Source: Opitutus terrae PB90-1 (GTDB lineage Bacteria > Verrucomicrobiota > Verrucomicrobiia > Opitutales > Opitutaceae). From it: a stretch of 64,000 nucleotides of DNA. The stretch's first letter is position 1; the number at the start of each line of letters is the position of its first letter. Where the stretch lies: positions 2,179,001-2,243,000 of the forward strand of contig NC_010571.1 in the NCBI RefSeq assembly GCF_000019965.1. The letters run 5' to 3'. Positions 17,877 through 26,641 of this stretch are shown here, piece after piece. The notes under the pieces are model-generated. The model searched no databases. It had not been told where the DNA came from and saw only the letters and a list, made by a program, of their open reading frames with translations. A program made the position numbers and the translations under genes.

Positions 17877-20018
17877 TCAAGGCTTGGCGGAAATCCGCGC
17901 GTCGAGCAATGCCAGCAACAGTGGACCGGGCAGCCAACCTTTGGCAGGAAATAAGAACCGTAGCTCGTCCGTAGCCAGCATGTTTTCCTGCACGTCGACA
18001 AGATCCACCGGAGGGGGCAAATCGAGATTGCGCATCAACACGGGATAGCCGGTACGCTCGCGGCGATAGGTGCGAATCGCCGCCGCGGCAAAATCGGGAC
18101 GGCTAGGGCGCGCCGCGAAGTAGCTCACGCGTTCGGCCGTGTGTGAATGCGCGAGTACGGCGGAGAGCGGCCCCGTGCCTTCAAGCCAGTCGGTCAGCGC
18201 GAGCAGGTAATCGGCATCACGGCTCCGCGCGTCGCCGCGCGCCGCAAGTTGGGCGGCGACGGCCTCCATCATGGCGCGGAGTTGCGCGATCGTCCGGGCC
18301 CGGAACGGAGCAATCGCGACCTCGCGCCACCACGGAGACGTGAGGAAGATCGGATCGTTGAGCGCCTCCAGCGCCAGCGCGCGCGAGATCTCGTCGTCGC
18401 CAGCCCCTCGAGCCTGATTGAGCTGGGCGAGGGCGAGTCCGAAATAGACTCCGCCCTTGTCCGGCACGAGCCGAGCTGCGGCGCGAAAGTGTTGTTCGGC
18501 TCGGCCGGGATCGCGGACCACCAATAGCCAGCCCAAATTGAAGTGCGCGATTTCCTGGTCCGGATTGAGCGCGAGCGACTCGGTGAGTAGCGCGAGGGCC
18601 GTGTCCTCCTGAGCTGGATCGCGAGCGAGTGTGAGCGCGCGACAGTTGAGGACCGGGGTGGGATCGCGCGCACCTAGAAGGCCGATGATCACCAGCACGA
18701 GCGCTGCAACCACACCCGCCAGGCGGGTCGCGCTCCGCACCGTCGTGCCGGTTGAGGTTGGGGCCAACACGGCCAGCAGCGCGGCCACCGCTAACGTGAA
18801 CACCGGCACGTCAAATTGGTAATCGCTTAAGGCGAACACGCCGTAGCCGGTCAGGGCGATGATTGCGGGCGAACGAAGATTCACGGTTTCCCCCGCCATC
18901 GCCGGCCCGGGTGTTCGCAGCTCACGCGTCACTTCGCAGCTGAAGAGGACGACGAGCGCGAGCGCTGCCAATAATCCACCGGCGCCAAGATCGGCCCAGA
19001 GCTGAATCGGCGTGCTGTGCAACTGCAGGACGTTTTCGGCGCCGCCGTCTAATCCGCCGCGATAGCGCGGAAATGCGAGCGGTGTCGTGGCCGGTCCCCA
19101 GCCGAGCACGGGACGGTCGCACCCCATGCGCGTCCCCGCGGTGAGCATTGCCGTGCGCTGCACCGTGCTGACGCTGAGATTTTCCGTCGCGCCGCGTGGC
19201 TGCAGGAACAGCGTGCGCGTGCGCGGATGGAGAAATGCGAGACCACCGGCGATCACGATTGCCAACGCACACCAGACCGTCAGCCGTTTCCATCCGAGCC
19301 GGGCGAGCAGCAGCACCATGAGTCCGAGAGCCACCAACCCCAGCCAGCCACCGCGACTGCCACTGCTGACCAGCATCACGACCGCGAGAAGCAAGGCGGC
19401 GATCCACGCGATCCGCGCCCGGCCGGTGGTTCGCCATGCTAACGCGCCGAGCCACGGTAGGCATAACAGGGCGAGTCCGGCGGTGTAGTTGGAATGGCCC
19501 AGCGGATGCTCGTTGCGGTGATTGAGCCAGTTCCCGATGGGCCGGTGCGTGTGTAGGAGATCCGCTAGCCACAATACGAGGCTGAAGAGCGTGATAGCGA
19601 CGGCGAATCCGCCGAGCGCGCCGAGCAGTCGCGCTGGATTTTGCGCCTGGTTTTGTGCGATCCAATCATAAACGAAGAAAAACGCAGCGACACTGGCAAG
19701 TGGAGTGAGTGCACCGAGGAGTGCCGGAGCTCGGTAAGGACTTGCGAGCGACGACATAAGAACCACGGCTGCGAAGCCTCCGGCGGCCCAAGTCCAACAG
19801 CGGTCCGGCAGAACGAGTGCCGGACCAGTTCCCAGCGTGCGTAGCATCAGCCCGGCAAACGGCGCCAGATGCGCGAACCAAAAAAGCCAGATCCACGGCG
19901 TCGCATACGCTCGCGTCGCACCGCGGTCCACCAAGGTGAGGACGGCCAGGAAGGTCAACCCGATGCCCGCAACGACATTGGGGAGAGCGGCGGCCGGGGT
20001 TGGGCGGGAGAAACGCAT
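17877..20018 (-). CDS. O-antigen ligase-like protein with C-terminal TPR-type tail
   Basis: This 713-residue protein starts MRFSRPTPAAALPNVVAG. It has ~12 membrane segments in the first ~480 residues, with HPLGHSNYTAGLALLCLPWL, SGSRGGWLGLVALG and RPVLGWGPATTPLAFPRYR matching the Wzy/WaaL family. The last ~230 residues are soluble and TPR-like: ALLTESLALNPDQEIAHFNL, GRAEQHFRAAARLVPDKGGV. Wzy enzymes with TPR tails occur in other Gram-negatives and may bind partners. It is on the same strand as, and directly upstream of, the initiating sugar transferase, which could make them a core polymerisation pair. It is divergent from the DedA-like gene. Confidence 0.88.
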   Translation of the reverse strand: MRFSRPTPAAALPNVVAGIGLTFLAVLTLVDRGATRAYATPWIWLFWFAHLAPFAGLMLRTLGTGPALVLPDRCWTWAAGGFAAVVLMSSLASPYRAPALLGALTPLASVAAFFFVYDWIAQNQAQNPARLLGALGGFAVAITLFSLVLWLADLLHTHRPIGNWLNHRNEHPLGHSNYTAGLALLCLPWLGALAWRTTGRARIAWIAALLLAVVMLVSSGSRGGWLGLVALGLMVLLLARLGWKRLTVWCALAIVIAGGLAFLHPRTRTLFLQPRGATENLSVSTVQRTAMLTAGTRMGCDRPVLGWGPATTPLAFPRYRGGLDGGAENVLQLHSTPIQLWADLGAGGLLAALALVVLFSCEVTRELRTPGPAMAGETVNLRSPAIIALTGYGVFALSDYQFDVPVFTLAVAALLAVLAPTSTGTTVRSATRLAGVVAALVLVIIGLLGARDPTPVLNCRALTLARDPAQEDTALALLTESLALNPDQEIAHFNLGWLLVVRDPGRAEQHFRAAARLVPDKGGVYFGLALAQLNQARGAGDDEISRALALEALNDPIFLTSPWWREVAIAPFRARTIAQLRAMMEAVAAQLAARGDARSRDADYLLALTDWLEGTGPLSAVLAHSHTAERVSYFAARPSRPDFAAAAIRTYRRERTGYPVLMRNLDLPPPVDLVDVQENMLATDELRFLFPAKGWLPGPLLLALLDARISAKP

Positions 20019-20123
20019 GCGGGGCGGCTCGATGACAACGCGAGCGCGCTCGGCCGGCAAGCCCGGCGGCAGTGCAGGGGCGGGAGCTTGACGGTGTCGC
20101 GGGCGGGTGCGCAGGCTCGCCCG

Positions 20124-20798
20124 ATGTCGCGCGAAGCCGAAAAGAAGAAACTGCCGGTGGCCAAGCTGGCCGTGGGCGCGGTGGTGCTGCTCGCGCTCGC
20201 CGTGTTGCTGCTGCGCGGGTTCGACGTGCGCGGGGCGGTGGAGCAGGGGATGGCCGTGATTCGCGCGCAAGGGCCCGTGGTGTTCTTCGCCGCCTTCGCG
20301 TTGCTGCCGGCGATCGGCGTGCCGGCGTCGGTGTTCACCCTCACCGTCGCTCCGGTCTTCGGCGAGCGACTCGGGCTGCCTGCGGTGGTGCTGCTCGCGA
20401 TGGCGGCGATCATGGTGAATGTGATGCTCACGTACGTGCTCGCCCGGCGGGCCCTGCGTCCCGTTCTGGAAAAACTGCTCACGCGTTTCGGCTACCGGTT
20501 GCCGCAGCTCGCGCCGGAAGACATCACGGACTTTGCGATCATCGTGCGCGTGACGCCGGGATCGCCGTTTGTCGTCCAAAATTACCTGCTTGGAATCGCT
20601 GGCGTGCCGTTCGGCAAAAACCTCCTCGTGGCGTTTCTCGTGCAGTTGTTCTACACGCCGGCGTTCGTGCTGTTCGGCGACGCGGTCTTGCACGGCAAAG
20701 GCCGGATGGCGATGCTCGCCGCCGGTTTGTTCGTCGTGGCCGTCGTCGCGACGCACTGGGCGCGGAAGCATTACGCGAAAAAGAAACGCAGCGAATGA
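20124..20798 (+). CDS. TVP38/TMEM64 (DedA-type, VTT domain) membrane protein
   Basis: This 224-residue inner-membrane protein has a first helix at residues ~12-32. The VTT/SNARE-associated core follows, with LPAIGVPASVFTLTVAPVFG, then NVMLTYVLARRALRP and IIVRVTPGSPFVVQNYLLGI (a re-entrant loop with the conserved R and P residues). Relatives act in lipid (undecaprenyl-phosphate, phosphatidylethanolamine) flipping. The ATG at 20124 is the first with a plausible N-terminus. The gene overlaps xseA by ATGA, so they are co-translated. A second protein of the same family lies at 58685. Confidence 0.88.
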   Translation: MSREAEKKKLPVAKLAVGAVVLLALAVLLLRGFDVRGAVEQGMAVIRAQGPVVFFAAFALLPAIGVPASVFTLTVAPVFGERLGLPAVVLLAMAAIMVNVMLTYVLARRALRPVLEKLLTRFGYRLPQLAPEDITDFAIIVRVTPGSPFVVQNYLLGIAGVPFGKNLLVAFLVQLFYTPAFVLFGDAVLHGKGRMAMLAAGLFVVAVVATHWARKHYAKKKRSE

Positions 20799-22081
20799 AG
20801 ACGCGCGACGAATCGCTCTTCGCCGCGGCCGACGACGGCGTCGAGTCGGTCTCCGAGTTCACGCGGCGGGTGAAGACCCTGCTCGAGCGCGGCTTGCGGC
20901 CGGGGTGGGTGCGCGGCGAGGTCTCGAATCTGCGGGCGCAGGCGAGCGGTCACGTCTATTTCTGCCTGAAGGACGCAGGCGCGGCGATGAACGCGGTGCT
21001 GTTCCGTGCCGATGCTGCACGGCAAACGGTCAAGCTGCGGGATGGACTGCAGATCGTCGTTTACGGCGAGGTGAGCGTTTACGAGGCGCGCGGACAGTAC
21101 CAGTTCATCGTGCGCGCGGTGATCGAAGACGGCGAAGGCCGGCTGCGGCGCGAATTCGAGGCGTTGAAGCAGCGGCTGGCGACCGAGGGATTGTTCGATC
21201 CCGCAAAGAAACGGCCGCTGCCGGAAATGCCGGCGACGATCGGCTTCATCACCTCGCCGACGGGCGCCGCCGTGCAAGATTTTTTGCGGATCCTGAAACG
21301 ACGCGGCTGGCGTGGCCGCGTGGTCGTGCTGCCGGCCAAGGTGCAGGGCGACGGCGCTGCGGCCGAGATGATCGCGATGCTGGAGCTGGCGCAGAAACAC
21401 GGGCTGTTCGATCTGCTCGTGATCGGCCGCGGTGGCGGCAGCCTCGAGGATTTGTGGGCGTTCAACGAGGAGCCGCTGGTCCGGGCGGTGGCGGCGAGCA
21501 CCGTCCCGATCGTTTCGGCGGTGGGACACGAGATCGATTTCTCATTGTGTGACTTTGCAGCGGACGTGCGGGCCGAAACGCCGAGCGCGGCGGCGGAGCT
21601 GATCTCGAGTCATTTCGTTGCCGCCGCACAGCGCGCGCTCGGCGCGAGCGAAGCCATGCTGAGCGCAGGTGAGGCGGCGCTGGAGCGGGCCGGCGCACGG
21701 CTGGATCACGCGCGCTCACGGCTGCGGCTGCTCTCGCCGACCGCGCAGATCGAACAAGGATATCTGCGGCTGGACGATTTTGCGAACCGGCTCGCGGCGG
21801 CCTTGCGCGAAAATGTCGATGGCTGTCGGCAGCGGCTCCGCGAGGCGCGAAGCCTGCTGGTGCAACGCTCGCCGGAGTTGCGCGTACAGATCGAGTCGCA
21901 TCGGCTGCTGGCGTTGTGGAAACGATTGCAGGCGGTGAGTCCGACCTCGGTCCTGCAGCGCGGATTCGTGATCATGCGCGACGAGCAGGGCCGGCCGGTG
22001 CCGCGCAAGGGCGGCGTCAGTGCCGGGCAGAAGCTCGTGGCGGAGTTCGGCGACGGCCAACTGCCGGTTCGAGCCGAGTGA
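20795..22081 (+). CDS. xseA: Exodeoxyribonuclease VII large subunit
   Basis: This 428-residue cytoplasmic nuclease subunit degrades single-stranded DNA together with XseB. The N-terminal OB fold (residues ~18-105) includes VRGEVSNLRAQASGHVYFCL. The catalytic domain has TIGFITSPTGAAVQDFL, VIGRGGGSLEDLWAFNEEPL and VPIVSAVGHEIDFSLCDFAA, the strongest signatures of the family. A coiled-coil follows at ~280-400. The ATG overlaps the preceding stop (ATGA); the open frame extends far upstream but only over the DedA-like gene. No xseB is seen immediately downstream. Confidence 0.96.
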   Translation: MKTRDESLFAAADDGVESVSEFTRRVKTLLERGLRPGWVRGEVSNLRAQASGHVYFCLKDAGAAMNAVLFRADAARQTVKLRDGLQIVVYGEVSVYEARGQYQFIVRAVIEDGEGRLRREFEALKQRLATEGLFDPAKKRPLPEMPATIGFITSPTGAAVQDFLRILKRRGWRGRVVVLPAKVQGDGAAAEMIAMLELAQKHGLFDLLVIGRGGGSLEDLWAFNEEPLVRAVAASTVPIVSAVGHEIDFSLCDFAADVRAETPSAAAELISSHFVAAAQRALGASEAMLSAGEAALERAGARLDHARSRLRLLSPTAQIEQGYLRLDDFANRLAAALRENVDGCRQRLREARSLLVQRSPELRVQIESHRLLALWKRLQAVSPTSVLQRGFVIMRDEQGRPVPRKGGVSAGQKLVAEFGDGQLPVRAE

Positions 22082-22171
22082 GAGACACCGCCGGCCGACC
22101 GGACCCTCGGCCCGGCGTCGACTCGCAGACGTCATGGATGGCGTGACAGTCTCCTGGAAGCGGAGCCAGAA

Positions 22172-22192
22172 GTGTCACGTAACCTGTGACAC
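22172..22192. promoter_or_regulatory. Inverted repeat upstream of msrB, possible operator
   Basis: GTGTCAC-gtaacct-GTGACAC forms perfect 7-bp arms 62 bp upstream of the msrB ATG, and a third half-site GTGACA lies 29 bp further upstream. The arrangement fits a dimeric repressor or activator site, but no matching regulator is identified. Confidence 0.35.
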
Positions 22193-22253
22193 TATCGGCG
22201 GAAGCGGGGAGTCGGTGGAATAATCGGCGGGTCGTGCTACTCTAATCGAGCGA

Positions 22254-22874
22254 ATGAAACCCCTAGCTCCTTTCAGCCTGTTTGCGATCGCCGTGGTGGC
22301 CGCCGCGACCCAACCCGAGATGAAGTCAATGAAGCCTGCCGAAAATTCCGCCGATCCTGCTGCTTGCGCCATCAACGCCGAGAAGTCCGCGTGTGGACTG
22401 CCGTCGCACGTGGTCATCGACATGAGCAAGACCAAGGTGCAACGCAGCGAGCGCGAGTGGAAGAAGCTGCTCACCCCGACGCAGTATCGCGTGGCCCGAC
22501 AGCAGGGCACCGAGCCTCCGTTCCGCAATGAATTTTGGGACAACCACCAGGACGGTGTCTATTTCTCGGTTTGCAGCGACACGCCGTTGTTCGACAGCCG
22601 CGACAAGTTCGAGAGCGGCACCGGCTGGCCGAGCTTCACCAAGCCGATCGAGCCGGCGTTTGTCGGTGAGAACCGCGATGTGAGCTATGGGATGGTCCGC
22701 ACGGAAGTGCACTGTAACGTGGACGGCGCGCACCTCGGGCACGTGTTCGATGACGGTCCGCGCGACAAGGGCGGGCTGCGCTACTGCATCAACAGCGCTT
22801 CGCTTCGATTCATGCCGCGCAAGGACTACGAGGCGTGGGTGGCGAAGAACCAAGGTACGATGGCGGCAAAATAG
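22254..22874 (+). CDS. msrB: Peptide-methionine (R)-S-oxide reductase, exported
   Basis: This 206-residue enzyme reduces methionine-R-sulfoxide in oxidised proteins. Residues 1-~20 are a signal peptide ([20 protein letters not shown]), so it acts outside the cytoplasm. The MsrB core spans ~65-190: [30 protein letters not shown], then [10 protein letters not shown] and [14 protein letters not shown], with C178 as the catalytic cysteine. The two Cys-x-x-Cys pairs of zinc-type MsrBs are absent (only C107 and C154 remain near those places), as in the zinc-less subclass. Monocistronic; a 7-bp inverted repeat lies upstream. Confidence 0.93.
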   Translation: MKPLAPFSLFAIAVVAAATQPEMKSMKPAENSADPAACAINAEKSACGLPSHVVIDMSKTKVQRSEREWKKLLTPTQYRVARQQGTEPPFRNEFWDNHQDGVYFSVCSDTPLFDSRDKFESGTGWPSFTKPIEPAFVGENRDVSYGMVRTEVHCNVDGAHLGHVFDDGPRDKGGLRYCINSASLRFMPRKDYEAWVAKNQGTMAAK

Positions 22875-22904
22875 ATCCGGACCCGACGGCTGGCTGAAGC
22901 GTGC

Positions 22905-22935
22905 GAAACGGAAAGCCCGCCGGGGACGGCGGGCT
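22905..22935 (-). terminator. Terminator of the minus-strand sugar operon
   Basis: AGCCCGCC-ggggac-GGCGGGCT is an 8-bp perfect stem. On the minus strand it is followed by TTTCCGTTT and lies 27 bp past the stop of the gene at 22963-24132. It could also slow transcription coming out of msrB. Confidence 0.6.
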
Positions 22936-22962
22936 CCACCTGACGGGGTGCGCTCGTGACGA

Positions 22963-24132
22963 CTACTCTTGCGGGAACCTCACCCACTTGGCGCCGGCTT
23001 TCGAACTCTTCACGGTCGTCTCGATGAACGCCATGCCGGCCAGACCGTCGTCGATCGTCGGGAAATCGTAGCCGGCCTTCGACGCTTTCCGACCGGCGAT
23101 CGAATCCGCGATCGCGGTCGCCGCGGCGCGGTAAATGTTCGCGAACGCCTCGATGAACCCCTCGGGGTGCGCGAAGGGCGTGCGCGTGGCCTCCTTCGCG
23201 GCGTCGGAGAGATAGCTGTTCCCGCGACGCGAGACGACCGGCGGCGCATCGGCGCGTTTGAACACGAGTTCGTTCGGATTTTCCTGATGCCACTCAAGCC
23301 CGCCCTTCGTGCCGTAGACGCGGATGTTGAGGTTGTTCTCGTCGCCGTTGGAAATCTGCGAGGCGTAGAGGATGCCCTTGGCGCCGCCGGCAAACCGTAC
23401 CAGGCAGTTGCCGTCATCATCGAGGGGCCGCCCGGGGATGAACGTCGAGAGTTCGGCGCAGAGCCCCTCGATCTCGAGTCCCGTGATGTAGCGGACGAGA
23501 TTGTGCGCGTGCGTGCCGATGTCGCCCATGCAGTTGGAGACGCCGGCGACATTCGGATCCATCCGCCAGTTCGAGATCGCGCCGTCGGCCTTCTGCTCGA
23601 GCGCGGTGATCGCGTAGCCCTGCGGGTATTCGGCGACGATCTTCAAAATCTTGCCGAGTTTGCCGCTGCGCACCCATTCACGCGCTTCCTTCACCATCGG
23701 ATAGCCGGTGTAGTTGTGCGTGAGCGCGAAAACCTTGCCGCTCTTGCGGACGATCTCGCGCAGCTTCAGCCCCTCCTTGCGGGTGAAACAGAGTGGCTTG
23801 TCGCACACGACGTGGAAGCCCGCTTCGAGGAACGTTTTCGCGACGGCGAAATGCGTGTTGTTGCGCGTGACGATTGAGACGAAGTCGATCCGCTGGTCCG
23901 CCGGCAGCGCGGCTTCCTTCTGCGCCATCTCCTCGTAGGTGGCGTAGACGCGCGCGGGATCGAGGAAGAAGTCCTGGCCGGAGAGCCGCGATTTCTCGGG
24001 ATCGGACGAGAAGCAGCCGGCGACGAGATCGATCTCGCCGTCGAGGCGGGCGGCCATGCGATGAACGGAGCCGATGAAGGCACCGCGGCCGCCGCCGACC
24101 ATGCCCATGCGGAGTTTACGATTCAGTTTCAT
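22963..24132 (-). CDS. Gfo/Idh/MocA family oxidoreductase
   Basis: This 389-residue NAD(P)-dependent dehydrogenase has an N-terminal Rossmann fold with GMVGGGRGAFIGSVHR (GxGxxG-like) at ~9-24 and the catalytic lysine motif HVVCDKPLCFTRKEG near residue 112. HNYTGYPMVKEARE follows, then the substrate-binding domain with MGDIGTHAHNLVRYI (the D-x-G-x-H active-site motif). The subgroup with CDKP and long C-termini often oxidises sugars or cyclitols to 3-keto forms. It is the last gene of a three-gene minus-strand operon with another dehydrogenase and a TIM-barrel isomerase. Cytoplasmic; no signal peptide. Confidence 0.92.
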   Translation of the reverse strand: MKLNRKLRMGMVGGGRGAFIGSVHRMAARLDGEIDLVAGCFSSDPEKSRLSGQDFFLDPARVYATYEEMAQKEAALPADQRIDFVSIVTRNNTHFAVAKTFLEAGFHVVCDKPLCFTRKEGLKLREIVRKSGKVFALTHNYTGYPMVKEAREWVRSGKLGKILKIVAEYPQGYAITALEQKADGAISNWRMDPNVAGVSNCMGDIGTHAHNLVRYITGLEIEGLCAELSTFIPGRPLDDDGNCLVRFAGGAKGILYASQISNGDENNLNIRVYGTKGGLEWHQENPNELVFKRADAPPVVSRRGNSYLSDAAKEATRTPFAHPEGFIEAFANIYRAAATAIADSIAGRKASKAGYDFPTIDDGLAGMAFIETTVKSSKAGAKWVRFPQE

Positions 24133-24147
24133 AAGGGGGAAGCAGCC

Positions 24148-24213
24148 CGCGAATCACGCGAATGGACGCGAAGGAAACCTGAATGCGATTCGCGGCTATT
24201 CGCGTGATTCGCG
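24148..24213. repeat. 16-bp inverted repeat in operon spacer
   Basis: Arms CGCGAATCACGCGAAT (24148-24163) and ATTCGCGTGATTCGCG (24198-24213) are perfect complements separated by 34 bp that contain further GCGAA/TTCGC units. It lies between two co-directional dehydrogenase genes and could form a stem in the operon mRNA. The next spacer at 25351 carries a related repeat. Confidence 0.65.
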
Positions 24214-24229
24214 AGCAAGAAGGGTTAGG

Positions 24230-25312
24230 TCACAGCGCGACGGGTTTGCCGGTGGCGGCCGACTTGTAGGCGCCGTCGATGATCTTCATCAGCGACAACG
24301 CCTGATCGGGCGTGTTCAGCGGTTTCTCGGTGCCCTCGATCGTGCGGATGAAGTTCATCGCCGAGCGCACGCGGCCCATCGGCTGATCGGGCGTGACCGC
24401 GATCGCGCGGTTCACGGGCCGGCCGTGCTCGTGCGTGTAGAGCTCGCACGCGTCGATCGCGGTGCCATCCAGTCCGTCGATACCGAACAGCCGCTGGACG
24501 AGTCCACCGGCTTTCGTGCCTTGGAACGTGACGGAGACCTCCTCGCGCTTGTTCATCTCGGCCCACGAAACCTGGAACGACATCGTCTGGCCGGTTTTGA
24601 ACGTGACGAAACCGTGCGCCGCGGATTCGACGTCGGTGGCGCCCTTCGCCTGATCGGGAATGCCCCACGGACCTTTGAAGGTTTTGTCTTTGATGTGGTC
24701 GTCGAACGTCTGCGCGAGCACGTGCGCGGGCTCCGGGTAGCCCATGAAGTAGAGCCCGAGATCGATCATGTGCAGCAGGTCGATCAGCGGCCCGCCACCG
24801 GACATCGCCTTCGTGGTGAACCAGCCGCCGAAGCCGGGAATGCCGGTGCGGCGAATCCATTTTGCCTGGCATGAGTTGATCCGGCCGATCACGCCCTGCT
24901 GGAGGTAATCCATCATCGCATAGCTTTCCGGTCGCGCGCGATTGTTGAAGTTGAACATCAGCGTGCGCTTCGCCTTCTCGGCCGTCGCTTTCATCTGCGC
25001 CATCTCGCGCGCGTTCATCGCCGGCGGTTTTTCGCAGAACACGTGTTTGCCGGCCTTGAGCGCCTGCAGTGCAAGCGGCGCATGGAATTTGTTGGGCACG
25101 ATGACCGACACGGCGTCGATCTCGGGGAGCGCGCGCAACATCTCGGCCACGTCGGTGAACGTTAGCGGAATGTTGTGTTTGGCCGCGGCGGCTTCGGCCG
25201 CCTGCGGGTTGACGTCGGCGAGCGCGACGATCTCCGCGCCGGCGTTGCGAAAACCGGTGGCGTGATAAGCGGCCATGCCGCCCGCGCCGATGATGGCGAT
25301 TTTGGTGGGCAT
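24230..25312 (-). CDS. Gfo/Idh/MocA family oxidoreductase
   Basis: This 360-residue cytoplasmic dehydrogenase starts with KIAIIGAGGMAAYHATGF (GxGxxA dinucleotide-binding motif), has GKHVFCEKPPAMNAREM with the catalytic Lys of EKP near residue 94, and NFNNRARPE in place of the usual F-N-R motif. The catalytic D/H pair is in GGGPLIDLLHMIDLGLYF near residue 178. It is only distantly similar to its operon neighbour at 22963, so they probably catalyse different steps of one sugar or cyclitol route. The middle gene of the operon. Confidence 0.92.
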   Translation of the reverse strand: MPTKIAIIGAGGMAAYHATGFRNAGAEIVALADVNPQAAEAAAAKHNIPLTFTDVAEMLRALPEIDAVSVIVPNKFHAPLALQALKAGKHVFCEKPPAMNAREMAQMKATAEKAKRTLMFNFNNRARPESYAMMDYLQQGVIGRINSCQAKWIRRTGIPGFGGWFTTKAMSGGGPLIDLLHMIDLGLYFMGYPEPAHVLAQTFDDHIKDKTFKGPWGIPDQAKGATDVESAAHGFVTFKTGQTMSFQVSWAEMNKREEVSVTFQGTKAGGLVQRLFGIDGLDGTAIDACELYTHEHGRPVNRAIAVTPDQPMGRVRSAMNFIRTIEGTEKPLNTPDQALSLMKIIDGAYKSAATGKPVAL

Positions 25313-25350
25313 TGCGAATGAGGGGAAAGTTGTCCGCGGAGGACGCGAAC

Positions 25351-25393
25351 AACCCGCGAATGCGATCAGGTCATTCGCGCGGCTTCGCGGGTT
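25351..25393. repeat. 10-bp inverted repeat in operon spacer
   Basis: AACCCGCGAA (25351-25360) and TTCGCGGGTT (25384-25393) are perfect complements, with a nested CGCGAATG/CATTCGCG pair between them. It shares the GCGAA/TTCGC core with the repeat at 24148, in the preceding spacer of the same operon. Confidence 0.55.
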
Positions 25394-25411
25394 TCGCGGG
25401 AGGTGGGTTGG

Positions 25412-26455
25412 TTACTGATTCTTCTTGTCGAACGCGGCGTCGAACGCGACGGCGCTGCGGGCGAAATCGAGCCGGCGTACGAACGCGGCGGATTCGGTGG
25501 CGCCGTGCACGCGATCCATGCGAATGTCCTCCCACTCGACCGAGAGCGGGCCGCGGTAGCCGACGTCGTTCAGCGCGACGATGATGTCCTCGAAGCGGAT
25601 GTCGCCGCGTCCGACGGAGCGGAAGTCCCACTGGCGGCGCGCATCGCCGAAGGTGGTGTGCCCGCCGAACACGCCGGCGCTGCCGTCGCCATGGCCCCAC
25701 CACGCGTCCTTCATGTGCGCGTGGAAAATCCGCGTGGCGAACGTGCGGATGAACTTCACGTAATCGACGCCCTGGTAGCCGAGGTGCGACGGGTCGTAGT
25801 TGAAGCCGAAGCGCGGGTGCTGTTTCACCGCGGCGAGCGCACGTTCCGCGCTGGCGATGTCGAAGGCGATCTCGGTCGGATGAACCTCGAGCGCGAAGTT
25901 CACGTTGACCTTGTCGAAGGCGTCGAGGATCGGGCCGAAGCGCTTGCTAAAATCGGCGAAGCCGGCGTCCCAGTAGGCCTGCGAGGTCGGCGGAAACGCG
26001 TAGATCGAGTGCCAGATGGACGAGCCGGTGAAGCCGTTGACCACGGCGGGGAAATCGTCCTTCGCGCCGCGGCCGGGCTTCGCATCGAAAAACGCTCGCG
26101 CGGCTTTCGCGGTCAGCGCGAGTTTTTTGGCTGCGCGTTTGCGCACGCCTTCAGGCTCGCCGTCGCCCCAGATTTCGGGCGACAGGATGGCTTTGTGCCG
26201 CTCGTCGATCCGGTCGCACACCGCCTGGCCGACGAGGTGGTTCGAGACCGCGAAGCAGGTCAGCCCGTGGTCGGCGAGCAGTTGCCAGCGCTCGGCGACG
26301 TACTTCTTCGACGAGGCGGCGGCATCGACGTCGAAGTGATCGCCCCAGCAGGCGAGCTCGAGGCCGTCGTAGCCCATTTTCTTGGCGAGCGGGGCCAGTT
26401 CGGCGAGGGGAAGGTCGGCCCATTGGCCGGTGAAGAGAGTAACGGATCGCGGCAT
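25412..26455 (-). CDS. Sugar phosphate isomerase/epimerase (AP-endonuclease 2 TIM-barrel family)
   Basis: This 347-residue protein starts [17 protein letters not shown] and shows the xylose-isomerase-like TIM-barrel layout. [16 protein letters not shown] comes early, [13 protein letters not shown] gives a metal-binding Glu/His near residue 200, then [16 protein letters not shown] and IFHAHMKDA; the family metal site is built from E, D, H and a final E ([11 protein letters not shown]). Relatives interconvert keto-sugars or cyclitol intermediates. It is the first gene of the operon with the two Gfo/Idh/MocA dehydrogenases, a pairing typical of inositol-like or 3-keto-sugar catabolism. The 25 extra codons upstream look non-coding. 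Confidence 0.9.
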   Translation of the reverse strand: MPRSVTLFTGQWADLPLAELAPLAKKMGYDGLELACWGDHFDVDAAASSKKYVAERWQLLADHGLTCFAVSNHLVGQAVCDRIDERHKAILSPEIWGDGEPEGVRKRAAKKLALTAKAARAFFDAKPGRGAKDDFPAVVNGFTGSSIWHSIYAFPPTSQAYWDAGFADFSKRFGPILDAFDKVNVNFALEVHPTEIAFDIASAERALAAVKQHPRFGFNYDPSHLGYQGVDYVKFIRTFATRIFHAHMKDAWWGHGDGSAGVFGGHTTFGDARRQWDFRSVGRGDIRFEDIIVALNDVGYRGPLSVEWEDIRMDRVHGATESAAFVRRLDFARSAVAFDAAFDKKNQ

Positions 26456-26641
26456 AAAACGATGGGGTTGAACAGCAGAGCAGGACGCGCCGGAGCACGC
26501 ATGGTTTCGCCTCCGAGGGCGTAGCGGCAAGGGAATTTCGCGTTTTCCCCGCGGGCCTGATAGTTTGACCGCCCGCGCCGGGCACGATTCTGTGAAGGGC
26601 GTTCGGAGGTCCCGGTGTTATACGCGGCAACGCTCACTCTC

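Noticed and set aside
22254-22874. Loss of zinc cysteines in msrB as a sign of inactivity
   Set aside because: Zinc-less MsrB enzymes with the same pattern are known, and the catalytic Cys with its surrounding motif is intact.
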